This document shows, piece by piece, positions 16,801 through 26,300 of a DNA stretch of 40,863 nt (positions are counted from its first letter, which is position 1; each line of letters starts with the position of its first letter). Origin of the DNA: SZUA-430 sp964561925 (GTDB lineage Bacteria > Pseudomonadota > Alphaproteobacteria > Micropepsales > Micropepsaceae); NCBI GenBank assembly GCA_964561925.1, contig CAZLRW010000024.1, forward strand, positions 1-40,863, given 5' to 3'. A model generated the notes under the pieces. That model saw nothing but the letters and a program-made list of their open reading frames with translations. It was not told where the DNA came from and made no database searches. The position numbers and the translations under genes were made by a program.

Positions 16801-17961
16801 GTGATAGCCCGCCTCGCTGTTCGGACGCTGGGGTTCCTCGCAGTGCTCGCGCTTGGAGCGATGGCGTGGGATATCGCGACCTATGACACGAGAGCGTGGC
16901 GCGCGGACTACGAGCATCTGAAGCGCGAACTGTCACAGCGCTACGCCAACCTCGACTGGATGGTCGAGCATCGGCGCATGGATTTGAAGGCGCTCGACGC
17001 CGAAACCGCCGCCGCGATCGATGGCGCCTATTCGCGCGTCTTGGCGGTCCTCGCGCTGCGGCGCTTTGTTCGCGCCTTTAAGGACCCGCACCTCAAACTT
17101 GTCTGGGCCGATCGTTCCCAAGGCGCAGAGCCGGCATCGGCGGGCCCAACAACACCGCCAACCGTCGCTTCCTGCGAGGCCGCCGGCTATGAAGACGATG
17201 ACCACGCCTTTCGCTTCCGTTTCGACGGCCTGGCGGAATGGGCGCCTATGCGCAGCGGCGCGTTCCCAACGGGTGTCGCAGGCGACCTTGGCGTGCTGCG
17301 CATCGCAGCTTTCGGCGAAGATCGCTATGCCGCAATTTGCGACCAAGCGTTTCGCCCCGGCCTGACCGCGCGCGAACTGCAGCTCGCCGTTCGCGCCCGT
17401 TTGCAGCAGCTGCTGATCGAGACGCTGGAAGAATTGAAAACCCGTGGCGCCAAGCGTCTTCTGATCGACATATCTGGCAACGGCGGCGGCACGGAATGGG
17501 TCACCGAAGTCGTGGCCCTGTTGACCGACCGCGAACTCGTCCGCCAATCGGCGCGCCTTGTCGCGCCCGCATGCGACCGCTCGGGCATCTGGCGCGGCGA
17601 GGCCGTTTGCCCCGTGCTTGCGCCGCCGGGCGAACCGTCGCGCCTAACCGGAACGGGCCAGTGGACAGGCCCCCTCTTCATTCTCGTCGACATCAAAACC
17701 GGATCGGCGTCTGAAGACTTCGTCGCGTGGCTCCAGCAAGACGGCGTCGCCATCGTGCTCGGCGCGCGTACGGCCGGCGCCGGATGCGGCTACGTCGACG
17801 GCGGCGGACGCATCCGCCTGAGCCAAAGCCCGTTCGACGTCATGGCGCCGAACTGCGCCCGCTTCTTGAACGACGGCACAAACGAGATCGAAGGCATCAA
17901 GCCCGACGTCGAAATCCCGATGACCGCCGAAGCGCTGGCCGCCGCACTCGAACGGCGCTAA
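16801..17961 (+). CDS. S41-family (tail-specific/tricorn-like) peptidase, membrane-anchored or exported
   Basis: 386 residues from a GTG. Residues 7-26 are one hydrophobic segment, either an uncleaved anchor or signal. The rest has the S41 order: 'FKDPHLKLVW' (His97), 'LLIDISGNGGGTEWV' (221-234), the nucleophile segment 'VDIKTGSASEDF' with probable Ser302 and Glu305, and 'LGARTAGAGCGY' where C-terminal-processing proteases have a catalytic Lys (GKG). That Lys is absent here, as in the tricorn-like S41 branch that uses His and Glu instead. The substrate is unknown. The gene abuts the biotin carrier, but no biochemical link is evident. Its stop overlaps the stop of the convergent small gene. 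Confidence 0.82.
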   Translation: MIARLAVRTLGFLAVLALGAMAWDIATYDTRAWRADYEHLKRELSQRYANLDWMVEHRRMDLKALDAETAAAIDGAYSRVLAVLALRRFVRAFKDPHLKLVWADRSQGAEPASAGPTTPPTVASCEAAGYEDDDHAFRFRFDGLAEWAPMRSGAFPTGVAGDLGVLRIAAFGEDRYAAICDQAFRPGLTARELQLAVRARLQQLLIETLEELKTRGAKRLLIDISGNGGGTEWVTEVVALLTDRELVRQSARLVAPACDRSGIWRGEAVCPVLAPPGEPSRLTGTGQWTGPLFILVDIKTGSASEDFVAWLQQDGVAIVLGARTAGAGCGYVDGGGRIRLSQSPFDVMAPNCARFLNDGTNEIEGIKPDVEIPMTAEALAAALERR

Positions 17962-18176
17962 TGCATGATCAGATGGTCTTCGTCGTCGGGCACGCCGCGA
18001 TCCAGGTTCGGATAGGCGAGAAGCCCGATGCCGATGGCAAGCCCGACGAGCGCACCGACGGCGGCTCCGCGTTCAGGGTCCACGGAAAGCCACGCAAACA
18101 GGATTCCCATCAAGACGGTGGGTGCGACCAACCAGATCGCAATCGACCGTCCCCGGCGTCGCCGGCGCTTTGCCAT
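17958..18176 (-). CDS. Small two-helix membrane protein
   Basis: 72 residues from ATG 18174-18176, one base after the stop of the FAD oxidase gene (TGACATG). A strongly basic start 'MAKRRRRRGR' precedes two hydrophobic segments (about 12-30 and 37-58) and an acidic His-ending tail. The tight junction and shared strand suggest translation coupled to the oxidase. I do not recognise a family. Confidence 0.65.
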   Translation of the reverse strand: MAKRRRRRGRSIAIWLVAPTVLMGILFAWLSVDPERGAAVGALVGLAIGIGLLAYPNLDRGVPDDEDHLIMH

Positions 18177-18177
18177 G

Positions 18178-19479
18178 TCATTCCCCGAAGATACGTCGAA
18201 GGTAAGAGTTAAGCAGCTTGCCCTTGGGGTCAAGCCTGCCCCTGAGAGCCTGATAATCCCCCCACCGGGGGTAGAGTTTGGCAAACGCCGCGGCGTCGAG
18301 GGCGTGCAGTTTGCCCCAATGCGGCCGCCCTCCGTACCGCCGGAAGATCGCCTCCGCCACGTCGAATAGCGGCGCATAGGGCTGCCGGTGATACTGGTGT
18401 ACGGAAATCGTCACGGCGTCGCGTTTGTAGAACGGCGACAGCCAGATATCGTCGGCCTTCACGAAGCGAAACTCGATCGGGAACACGCCCCCGATCCTCT
18501 TGGCTCGGATCGCCTCAGCGATCTCGCGAATGCAGTCCGCGCCGTTCGCGGCGGGCACCGCGTACTCCATCTCGTTGAAACGCACCGTGCGCGAGCTGGG
18601 AAATATCTCGTGGCTGCGGCGCGCCCGCGACGACGCCCCCATCGACGCACTTGTGAACAGCCGCTGTAGCCGCGCCGAAAGGAACGGCAGGACCCGCGCC
18701 GCTTCGCAGCCGAACTTGAACGTGCGCTGGTCGGCGCTGACCTTCTCGCCGCGCGCGGCCATTTGTTCCGCCGTGTATGGCGGTCCCACCTCTTCGTCCG
18801 TCTCGTCGAGCGCCTTGGCGACGACCCCGTCGGCGTGGGGAAACCAGAAGAACTCGAAGTGACGGTGCCCGTCGCGCAACTTCGCGAGGTCGCGCCAGCA
18901 CTCGGCGGCGGGCATCACCCAGTTCCGTTCTCGCAGTTTGTACGCCTTGCGCACCTCGAGCGTGATCTCGCTCATGATGCCGAGCGTGCCGAACGAGACC
19001 CGGCCCGCCTCCCAAATCTCACGGTTCGCGGACGGCGAACACGAAAGAAACTCGCCGTCGGCCGTGACGAGACGAAACGCCTTCACCTCCGCCGACAGCG
19101 AACCGAGCGACGGCCCCGTACCGTGCGTACCGGTTCCGACGGCGCCGGCAATCGCCTGCCTGTCGATATCGCCTTGGTTCTTGAGGCCGAGCCCCGCATC
19201 GAAAAGCGGCCGCCCCAGCGCGTGGATTTTCGTGCCCGCGCGCACCGTCGCCGACGGGGCGGCGGCATCGGTCGAAACGATGCCCTGCATCGCGTCGAGC
19301 GAAACCAGCGTTCCTTGCGTCTCGCCGAGCGCCGTAAACGAGTGCCCCGATCCCACGACGCGGACCGGACCGGGCGCACCGCGCACGCCGTCCGCCAGTT
19401 CGGCCTCGCTTGCAGGATTCAGGAATTGCTGGGGCTGGGCCTTAACCCAGCCCGACCAATTGCTCCATTCCGTTGTCAA
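18178..19479 (-). CDS. FAD-linked oxidoreductase, D-arabinono/L-gulono-1,4-lactone oxidase family
   Basis: 433 residues from a TTG at 19477-19479 that overlaps the stop of the SEL1 gene (TTGA). No ATG occurs before the FAD domain, so a TTG start is the best reading. 'WSNWSGWVKAQPQQFLNPASEAELADGV' spans the typical N-terminus; 'VRVVGSGHSFT' is the FAD loop whose His is the covalent flavin site in aldonolactone and alditol oxidases. 'QAIAGAVGTGTHGTG' is the second FAD segment. The ALO-type C-terminus is clear: 'HWGKLHALD', 'LYPRWGDYQALRGRLDPKGKLLNSYL'. Relatives oxidise sugar lactones or alditols. The precise substrate and whether O2 or a membrane acceptor is used are unknown. Confidence 0.9.
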   Translation of the reverse strand: MTTEWSNWSGWVKAQPQQFLNPASEAELADGVRGAPGPVRVVGSGHSFTALGETQGTLVSLDAMQGIVSTDAAAPSATVRAGTKIHALGRPLFDAGLGLKNQGDIDRQAIAGAVGTGTHGTGPSLGSLSAEVKAFRLVTADGEFLSCSPSANREIWEAGRVSFGTLGIMSEITLEVRKAYKLRERNWVMPAAECWRDLAKLRDGHRHFEFFWFPHADGVVAKALDETDEEVGPPYTAEQMAARGEKVSADQRTFKFGCEAARVLPFLSARLQRLFTSASMGASSRARRSHEIFPSSRTVRFNEMEYAVPAANGADCIREIAEAIRAKRIGGVFPIEFRFVKADDIWLSPFYKRDAVTISVHQYHRQPYAPLFDVAEAIFRRYGGRPHWGKLHALDAAAFAKLYPRWGDYQALRGRLDPKGKLLNSYLRRIFGE

Positions 19480-20201
19480 GGGGTGAGCGGCCCCGACGCC
19501 GGCCGGAACGCGTCCGCCCGCGCTCGCCCCTCGGCAAGCTGCTCGCGTGTGAGCTTGCGTTCCAGAATCTGCGTCGGCAGCGGCGCGTTGCGGTCGATCA
19601 GGCGCTTGTCGCTGCTGTAAGGCACGCCCGTAAATCCGCCCCGCGCGGCCAGTATGAAGTACTTGTAGGCTTCGATGTCGTCTTGCGCGACGCCGGCACC
19701 CGTCTCCAGCATGGTCGCGAAATTGTATTGCCCCTGCGCAAGCCCGTAACGCGCCGAGTGCCCGTACCACCGGGCCGCCTCGGGGAGGCTCTTCTCGACG
19801 CCGTTCCCGAATTCGTTCAGCGAGCCCAAATCGAACATCGAAAGCGCAATACCCGCCATCGCCGCTTGTGTGTGATAGCGGACCGCCTTGGCGAAATCGC
19901 GCTGCACGACGCCGGGTTTGCCGTCCATGAATTCGACACCCAACCGGAAGGCGGCATAGGCATCGCCCTTCGCCGCGCGTTCTTCCCAATAGGCGATCGC
20001 TTCGGGATAGCGGCCGTGCTTGTAGTGCTGCTCGCCGACGTCGCTGATGTCGCGCGAGCGCCCCATCGGTTCGGTCAGCAACGGCGAGGAAGACGCCGTA
20101 TTCTGCGGCCCGGCCTCGCCCGCAGGGTTCCAAACAAAGACCGCAGCCGCAATCGCCGCGACCAACGCTCCGATGCCCAACCCGATCAGCACCTTGTTCA
20201 T
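19476..20201 (-). CDS. SEL1-repeat protein with N-terminal membrane anchor
   Basis: 241 residues. Residues 4-23 are a single hydrophobic helix near the N-terminus, so the protein is either anchored in the inner membrane or exported. From about residue 55 there are TPR/SEL1-type repeats: 'GEQHYKHGRYPEAIAYWEERAAKGDAYA', 'FAKAVRYHTQAAMAG', 'LPEAARWYGHSARYGLAQGQYNFATMLETGAGVAQDDIEAYKYFILAA' in order. SEL1 repeats mediate protein contacts. It is translationally linked (four-base overlap) to the lactone-oxidase gene, so it may assemble or regulate that enzyme. This pairing is inference. Confidence 0.85.
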   Translation of the reverse strand: MNKVLIGLGIGALVAAIAAAVFVWNPAGEAGPQNTASSSPLLTEPMGRSRDISDVGEQHYKHGRYPEAIAYWEERAAKGDAYAAFRLGVEFMDGKPGVVQRDFAKAVRYHTQAAMAGIALSMFDLGSLNEFGNGVEKSLPEAARWYGHSARYGLAQGQYNFATMLETGAGVAQDDIEAYKYFILAARGGFTGVPYSSDKRLIDRNAPLPTQILERKLTREQLAEGRARADAFRPASGPLTP

Positions 20202-20313
20202 TCCGATTCTCCGAAATTGCGGTGGGCCGGGAGCTTAACCGAACCCGCGCCCCCTGCCAAAGCTGGCCCGGGTGGGCGGCAACGCGCAGCCGGCACCGGC
20301 GATGCGGGCACCT

Positions 20314-21264
20314 TCACCCGAACCCGACCTTGCGCCCGCCCGCTTGCGTGCTCACGGGCCTACGGGCGTGCATCTCGGTCAGGCGTTGGATGACGGTCGC
20401 GTCGTCCTCGCCCAGACCCAAGTGAGCCACGATCAGTTCGCGCAGATGGCCGAGCGACAAGCCGTCGGTCGCGCGCACCCACGCTTCGCGCTTCACCTCG
20501 CCGATCTCCGCCGCCTTCGCGGCAATGTAGGCGCGGCGCGCTTCGGCGCTGGGCATCGGGCATTCCGTGATGCGGTCGAACCGGCCCGGCCGGTCCACGA
20601 ACCGCGGATCGAGCCGTTCGGGATAGTTCGTCGTCGCGACGTTCACGACGCCGCTGATCTGCATCTCGCCGTCGAGCATGGCCAGGAACGGCGCCTCGCC
20701 GTACTGCTGCGTCAGCGCGTCGATGTCCTCATAGATCAGGATCACGGGGCGGTCGGGCTCGACCTTGCGGAAGAGCTGCAGGCCCGCAACCGTGAGCCCC
20801 GGCTCGCCGACCAGAATTGCGACGCCGCGCAGTTCTTTGATCATATGCGCGGCCATGATGTTCAGCGCCGACGTTTTGCCCGACCCCGGCGGTCCCCACA
20901 GCAGAAGCCCGCGCTTCGCCAGCAGTCCGCGCGCAACCAGCTTGGGCACGCTTTGCCAGAACGTGACGAATTCCGAAAGCAACATGTCGCAAACCGGATC
21001 GGGCAGACGCAGCAGGTCGTCGCTCACCGTCTTCGTCTTGACCAGCAGCACGCCGCGCTGATGGCAGAAGCGCACGGTGTAGAACGCAGGATCGAGCGAG
21101 TCCGCCGTTGCCGGCGCACCCCAATAGGTCTCGTCCGCCAGTGCATATTTCTGGGCGTTGAAGCCCTGCATCGCCCGCAGCACGTCCGGCGGCGGGAAGT
21201 GCCCCGGCATCCCGTGAAACACAGTCGGCAAGTCCGTGCCCAACCGCTCGAAAAACTGACTCAT
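20314..21264 (-). CDS. Orphan AAA+ ATPase
   Basis: 316 residues. A novel-looking N-terminal region of about 115 residues ('LPTVFHGMPGHFPPPDVL', 'HQRGVLLVKTKTVSDDLL') precedes a single AAA+ module: Walker A GPPGSGKT at 124-131, Walker B 'VILIYEDID' at 174-182, sensor-1 'ATTNYPERLD' with Asn213, and 'DRPGRFDR' (224-231) with the arginine-finger residues. It should form hexamers that remodel a protein target. No partner protease, nuclease or structural gene is adjacent; both sides are unrelated genes on the same strand. Family beyond AAA+ is not recognised. Confidence 0.88.
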   Translation of the reverse strand: MSQFFERLGTDLPTVFHGMPGHFPPPDVLRAMQGFNAQKYALADETYWGAPATADSLDPAFYTVRFCHQRGVLLVKTKTVSDDLLRLPDPVCDMLLSEFVTFWQSVPKLVARGLLAKRGLLLWGPPGSGKTSALNIMAAHMIKELRGVAILVGEPGLTVAGLQLFRKVEPDRPVILIYEDIDALTQQYGEAPFLAMLDGEMQISGVVNVATTNYPERLDPRFVDRPGRFDRITECPMPSAEARRAYIAAKAAEIGEVKREAWVRATDGLSLGHLRELIVAHLGLGEDDATVIQRLTEMHARRPVSTQAGGRKVGFG

Positions 21265-21446
21265 GTCGTACCTTTCCCGATCGTCTTCGGTGCGGGCGGA
21301 ATCGGGGTTCGTCTCGCGAAGGCATCACAACGACGGATTGAGAGCGCGCGCCGAATGCGCGCGCCTTCTGACGGCCCCAGCCTGATCGCACCGGATGTAT
21401 GGCGGCACTTATCCGGCCGATTGTGTCCGAAATATGGGCGGCGGCC

Positions 21447-22526
21447 CTAAGGCGAGCAAGCGCCGCCCGCTTGGATCTCCTGCAGGCGTCGCTCGTAGTC
21501 GATCGTGCTGAGGCGCATCTCGCGCAACCGGTCGATCGCGAACCGTTGCACTTGCACCCCCATCGAGCGATCGCCATACGCCGCGAACGAACATGCGACG
21601 GTATCCGCGACCGAAGGATCGCGCGGCGTCGCAGCCCAAGCGGAGAGCGCGTACTGCAGCGCCCTGCGGCCATAGCTTCGGCGGAACGCGGGATCGGTCG
21701 CGTAAAGCCAGGCAAGACTGTTCTGCACGCCTTCGTGCGTCGCATCGAAGCGCATCGCCTTGTCGAGCAGCTGCTGCTTCGACGCCGGCGCTTGAACGTT
21801 GCGCGCGATCAGATACAGGAAATGAGCGCGCGAATAGCGCAGCGAAAGACTGGAAAAGTCGCGCCGGCGTTCGCGCCACGTGCGGTAGAGCACGCCCTCG
21901 CCCGCAACATAGTCCTCGTCGCGCCTGGGTCCGCCGGCCGTCCAGTCCCAGTTCAACAACACCGACGGTGTCACGTGCCAGCGCACGAAGTAGCGATCCG
22001 ACACCATGACCATGCGGATGTCCCAACCGAGCCGCTGCCCCACGCTGACGAAGAGTTGCGCACCGATGTCATCGTCGACGAAGTAAAGCGGCTTGTTGGG
22101 ATCGATGTAGCGCGCACGAAATCCGTTGAGTTCGCCGGGCGCAAGCAGACGCAGCCGTTCCTCGCGCGACAGCTGGAGCGGCTCCAACGCGTCGCCCAGC
22201 GTCTCTCGCCAGTCTTCCGGTTCAATCGGCTGAAGAAAATTGTGCTCCGCAAGCACTTCCTGAACGGCGTCGAGGACCTCGATCGCTTCTCTGCGCGTGC
22301 GAGGCCTGCTGTCCTCCGCCAGCGCCGCCGCGGTGGCGCGATCGAGAACCGAGCGCAACAACGCGAACTTGGCGCGCGTGATCGGACGAACCCCGCCCTC
22401 CGCCTGCAACATCTCGTACGAAAGCGTTTGCTCGATCGGGCGAACGTCCGCCCGAGCCGGCGCGCCCGCCGCAACCAACGCGACCATAGCCGCCGCGAAC
22501 GCCGCCAGGCGTTTCGAACCCATCAT
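21447..22526 (-). CDS. Exported transglutaminase-like/TPR-like protein without visible catalytic residues
   Basis: 359 residues from ATG 22524-22526, with GGGGAG a few bases upstream; the frame extends further but only as Arg-rich shadow. A signal peptide ends near 'GAPARADV' (residue 27). Residues 135-200 resemble the SirB1/bacterial transglutaminase-like core: 'RYIDPNKPLYFVDDDIGAQLFVSVGQRLGWDIRMV' then 'DRYFVRWHV' and 'NWDWTAGG'. Normally a Cys and a His ('HxFVRW') would be found; here the His position is Arg/Tyr and no Cys is present. The C-terminal half is helical ('NSLAWLYATDPAFRRSYG') like a TPR tail. It follows the Cys-rich protein gene after 58 bases, so the pair is probably one operon. 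Function unknown. Confidence 0.75.
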   Translation of the reverse strand: MMGSKRLAAFAAAMVALVAAGAPARADVRPIEQTLSYEMLQAEGGVRPITRAKFALLRSVLDRATAAALAEDSRPRTRREAIEVLDAVQEVLAEHNFLQPIEPEDWRETLGDALEPLQLSREERLRLLAPGELNGFRARYIDPNKPLYFVDDDIGAQLFVSVGQRLGWDIRMVMVSDRYFVRWHVTPSVLLNWDWTAGGPRRDEDYVAGEGVLYRTWRERRRDFSSLSLRYSRAHFLYLIARNVQAPASKQQLLDKAMRFDATHEGVQNSLAWLYATDPAFRRSYGRRALQYALSAWAATPRDPSVADTVACSFAAYGDRSMGVQVQRFAIDRLREMRLSTIDYERRLQEIQAGGACSP

Positions 22527-22541
22527 GTCCCTCTCCCCCTC

Positions 22542-22563
22542 CCCGGCGGCCCCCGCCGCCGGG
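22542..22563. other. Hairpin between the two genes of the Cys-rich/transglutaminase-like operon
   Basis: CCCGGCGGC (22542-22550) and GCCGCCGGG (22555-22563) form a perfect nine-base stem around CCCC. On the minus strand it lies after the first gene and directly before the ribosome site of the second. No U-tract follows on that strand, so it is more likely an RNA-stability or attenuation element than a full terminator. Confidence 0.45.
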
Positions 22564-22584
22564 TTATTACTTCCCTTTTGCGCG

Positions 22585-22947
22585 TCAGGCGCCGTCGGGT
22601 TTCGTACAGACCTTCGAGCCGTCGGCCGCCGTCGAGACCGTACCGCAGGAATCCTGGCACTTCTTCGCCGCGCCCGGATCGTTCGGATCGAGCTTCGTCG
22701 TACGCGTCGCACCGCCCGGTGCCGGACACGCGCGCTTCATGTTGCACATACGCATGCCGTCCTGATCGGTCGACACCGCGCCGCCTTTGTCGCTGCACGC
22801 CTTTTCCGCGGTGGGATCGTTCGACGGCAGACGGAAGGCGGTCGGCGCCTTCTGTTCGGACTGGCTGGGCACGGCCAGCGCGCCGCTCCACATCGAGGCC
22901 GCCGCGAACACCGCGAGGGACGCAACCACCAAACCAGCAATTCTCAT
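22585..22947 (-). CDS. Small exported Cys-containing protein with two 26-residue repeats
   Basis: 120 residues from ATG 22945-22947, with GGAGA just upstream. A signal peptide covers residues 1-26 ('SGALAVP'). The mature part holds two tandem repeats, residues 43-68 and 89-114. Both follow NDPxAxKxCxDxxGxVST-x(3)-DG-x(3)-C, apart from small substitutions. Six Cys occur (51, 68, 74, 97, 101, 114), enough for three disulphides or a metal site. I do not recognise the family. It probably shares a transcript with the transglutaminase-like gene downstream. Confidence 0.7.
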   Translation of the reverse strand: MRIAGLVVASLAVFAAASMWSGALAVPSQSEQKAPTAFRLPSNDPTAEKACSDKGGAVSTDQDGMRMCNMKRACPAPGGATRTTKLDPNDPGAAKKCQDSCGTVSTAADGSKVCTKPDGA

Positions 22948-23328
22948 GGGCCATTCTCCGTAAACATGGGCGGCGGTCGACGCCGGCCCGCTGTTGAACA
23001 CAATAGAAGCACAAGCCGCTGCACTTCGCACGGCGCGAAAACAGACTAGCGCTCCAGGCGAGTCACGGAAACCTCGCCTCTCCTACAGGTAGATTTCGAG
23101 GAATCCGGGCCGCGAACCTCCTATTTCGAGCATGAACGGGGCCTGAACTCCGGCCTTTGGAGGCTCCGCCTTTTCGCGGAAACCGAAGCGCCCAGCTTCA
23201 ACGCCGCACCATGTCGCTGTGATTCGGGATAGATCGCGTCCGCCGCAGCAGGCACGGCCCTTCGTGTAGCGAAAGCAGCGCCTGACGGATACACTGGCGG
23301 GCAGAGCCGTTGGGGGGCGGCGGCGGCT
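22948..23328. other. Non-coding divergent region upstream of the TIR gene
   Basis: 381 bases between two divergently oriented genes. It must contain the promoters of both, but I could not place convincing -35/-10 boxes. GGGGGG at 23310-23315, some 13 bases before the TIR start, is the only ribosome-site candidate. No gene, tRNA-like fold, long inverted repeat or duplicated tRNA end was seen. Confidence 0.4.
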
Positions 23329-26300
23329 ATGGACGAGGCTGGCGCACGCGGCGATTCATTCACATTCAGCGCGTTCATTTCTTACGCACGCAAGGATCGC
23401 GCGGAAGCGGTGCGGCTGCAGCGGCGTCTCGAACAGTACCGCCTCGACGCCGATCTGCGCGTGAAAGAGGGCGAGCGCTTCTTTCCCGCCCGGCCGCTCC
23501 AACCGGTGTTTCGCGACGAAGATGAACTCGTACCCGGTCAAGATCTTCCCGAACGCATTCGCAAAGGTCTTGCGTCGTCGCGCTACTTGATCGTCATCGC
23601 CAGCACCGCGTCGGTGCAGAGCCAGTGGGTCGAAAGAGAGATTCTCGACTTCATGGCGATGGGCAAAGCCGATCGAATCATCATTCTGGTGATCGACGGT
23701 GAACCCAACGCGGTCAGAGCCGGCAAAGCGGCGAACCTTGAAAGTCTGCCGCGGCCGTTCCGCGTCAAGTTCACGGCCGAGGGTCACCCGACGGACCAGC
23801 CTGCCCCCGAACCGAACTGGGTCGATTGGCGCGGCCGTCGCAAATCCGACCGGATCAACTTCCTGCGTTTGGTTTCCGCGTTGCTCGAACTCGATCGCTT
23901 CGACGATCTGCTGCGGCGCGACGCGCGCAACGAGCGCCGGCGCTTGCGCCTGTTTCAAGCGGCGACATTCGTTGTCGTGGCACTGGGTCTTGCGGCTGCC
24001 CTCGGCGCCGTGCTCGCCGCACGGCAGCTCAACGAAGTGCGCACGACCGAGTCGCGGTTTCTCGCGCGCTTGGCCGACGATCTGGCGCAACCGGCCGGCG
24101 ATGCCGCCAAGGGCGACCATCTGCGCGCCCTGCAGATCGCGATCGACGGCGCGCCGACCGCGAACTTGGCCGTCTATCCGCGGCCGTTGACGCTTGAAAC
24201 GGAAAGCGCGCTGCGCCGTTCGGTCTCGCACCTCCGCCTCGAGCGTTTCTTTCAGCACAAATTCGGCGTGCGTGCCGCAGCCCTCAGTCCGGACGGCAAG
24301 CGCGTAGCCACGGCCTCGCGTTCGCCGCTGCCGTCGGCGGAGACCTCCGTGATCACGATTTGGGATGTCGAAAGCGGCGCCCCCGTCCGTGAACCGGTGG
24401 AAGTCGCAGACGGCGCCTTCGCGACGAAATTCTCTGTCGCATTCAGTCCGGACGGCACGCGGGTGCTCGTCGGCGCGGGGACCGCGGCGCATCTCTTCGA
24501 TGCGGCGACCGGCGCGCGCATCGGCCGGCCGTTGACGGACACCGGCGAGGCTGGAGCGCGGGAACTTGTCCGCTTCAGCGCGAACGGCGAGAGAGTGTTG
24601 ACGGCCGACGGACTTTGGGATGGGCGAACGGCCGCGCACATTCGCCCGATTTCGAAGAAGCTCTGGGCAGACCAGGCCCTGGACCGGATCGTAGCCTTGG
24701 CGGCATCCGACACGACGCAACTGATCGATGGGGTCACCGGCGCGCCGATTGGGACGCCGGTCAAACACGGCGGAGCCGTCGTGGATGTCGCCTTCTCAGG
24801 CGATCGTGTTGCAATCGCCGCGAAGGACCGGACGATCTCATTCTGGGACGCGACGGCCGGCAAACCCGCCGGAATCGTCGTGACAACCAAAGCCGAGCCC
24901 ATCGCAGTCTACTTGACCGCAGGCGGAACCCGACTGCTCACGATCACCGGCGTCTGGGAAGCGCCGCGCGAAGCGCAGCTGTGGGACACGCGAACCGGAA
25001 AGCCCATCGGCGATGCCGCGACGGCATCCGCCGAGTTCGGCGTCGCGTTTAGCCTCGACGGGACGCGTCTGGCGTTGACCTCGGACGAGGACACCGCGAC
25101 GGGTGGACGGTTGATCGACACGACGACGGGAAAAACGCTGGCGGTGCTGGACTATCCCAGGGTGCATTTCAGCCCCGATGGAAGGTTCCTTCTGACGGTG
25201 GGGGCAGAGGGGCAAGCGCAACTGTGGAACGCCACGACCAACTTGAAGATCGGCGGTCCCATACTCCGCGGCGGCGACATCAACGATGTGGCGTTCAGCA
25301 GCGACGGCACGAACGTCGTACTGACGTCTCCCGATGGTGCGAGTCTGTGGCAGACGACCGGCCGATTCGTCGGCGAGCTGAAGCATGACGATTCTGCAGC
25401 GAACGCGCGCTTCAGCCCCATCACGCATGTCGCCGCCTTATCGGCGTCGTTTGGCGCAAACGGCGCCTCAGTCTTGACCGTGTCGAGCGATGCGAGCGCT
25501 CGTCTATGGAACGCGCTGCCCAATTTGCTGACACCTGAAAAAGTGACCCACCCCGCGCGCATAACGGGCATAGCGGTTGCTCCCGGCGGCAAAACGTTGG
25601 CGACGGCCGGCGAGGACAAATCGGTACGGTTGTGGGACGCGCGGTCCGGTGCGGCCGTCGGGACGGCGATGGCGCACGACGGTCCGATCGACCGCCTCGC
25701 GTTCAGTTCGGACGGCGCACGCTTGTTGACGTTGGCGGGCGGCGACGCTCATCTTTGGGACGCACGCACAGGCGTTGCGATCGCGACACCGCTGAAACAC
25801 GAAGGCGTGGTGGGTGCCGCAACGTTCGGTCCGCAAGGAAACCGATTGGCGACGGCCTCCAACGACGGCAGTGCGAAGCTATGGGACGCCCGAACGGGCG
25901 TTCAAATCGGCTCGCCGATGAAGCACGCAAGCGACGTACGCAGCGTTGCCTTCAGCCCGGACGGCACGCGATTGCTCACCGTGTCCGGCCCCGAGGAAGG
26001 CAACCTGTCCGACGGCACATGGGGCGCGCTGACGGGCGAAGCCCGGTTGTGGAACGCGATGACGGGCGCGCCGCTCGGCAGCCCTATGAAACACGCCGCG
26101 TTCGTGCACGCCGCAACGTTCAGCCCTGACGGCTTGCGCGTCGCAACCGCCTCCGTCGACAAGACGGCGCGCGTGTGGGACGGGCACACCGGCGCGCCGC
26201 TGCAAACGATCAAACACGCGGAGAAGGTGACGGGTGTCGCCTTCAACGCCGGCGGCAGCCGCTTGTTGACCATGACGTTCGGGGAACTCGACGCCGGCGG

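Noticed and set aside
19480..20133. Fusion of the SEL1 region and the FAD oxidase in one 651-codon frame
   Set aside because: The upstream part is the wrong frame of the SEL1 gene; SEL1 motifs are in the other frame, which ends exactly at the oxidase TTG.
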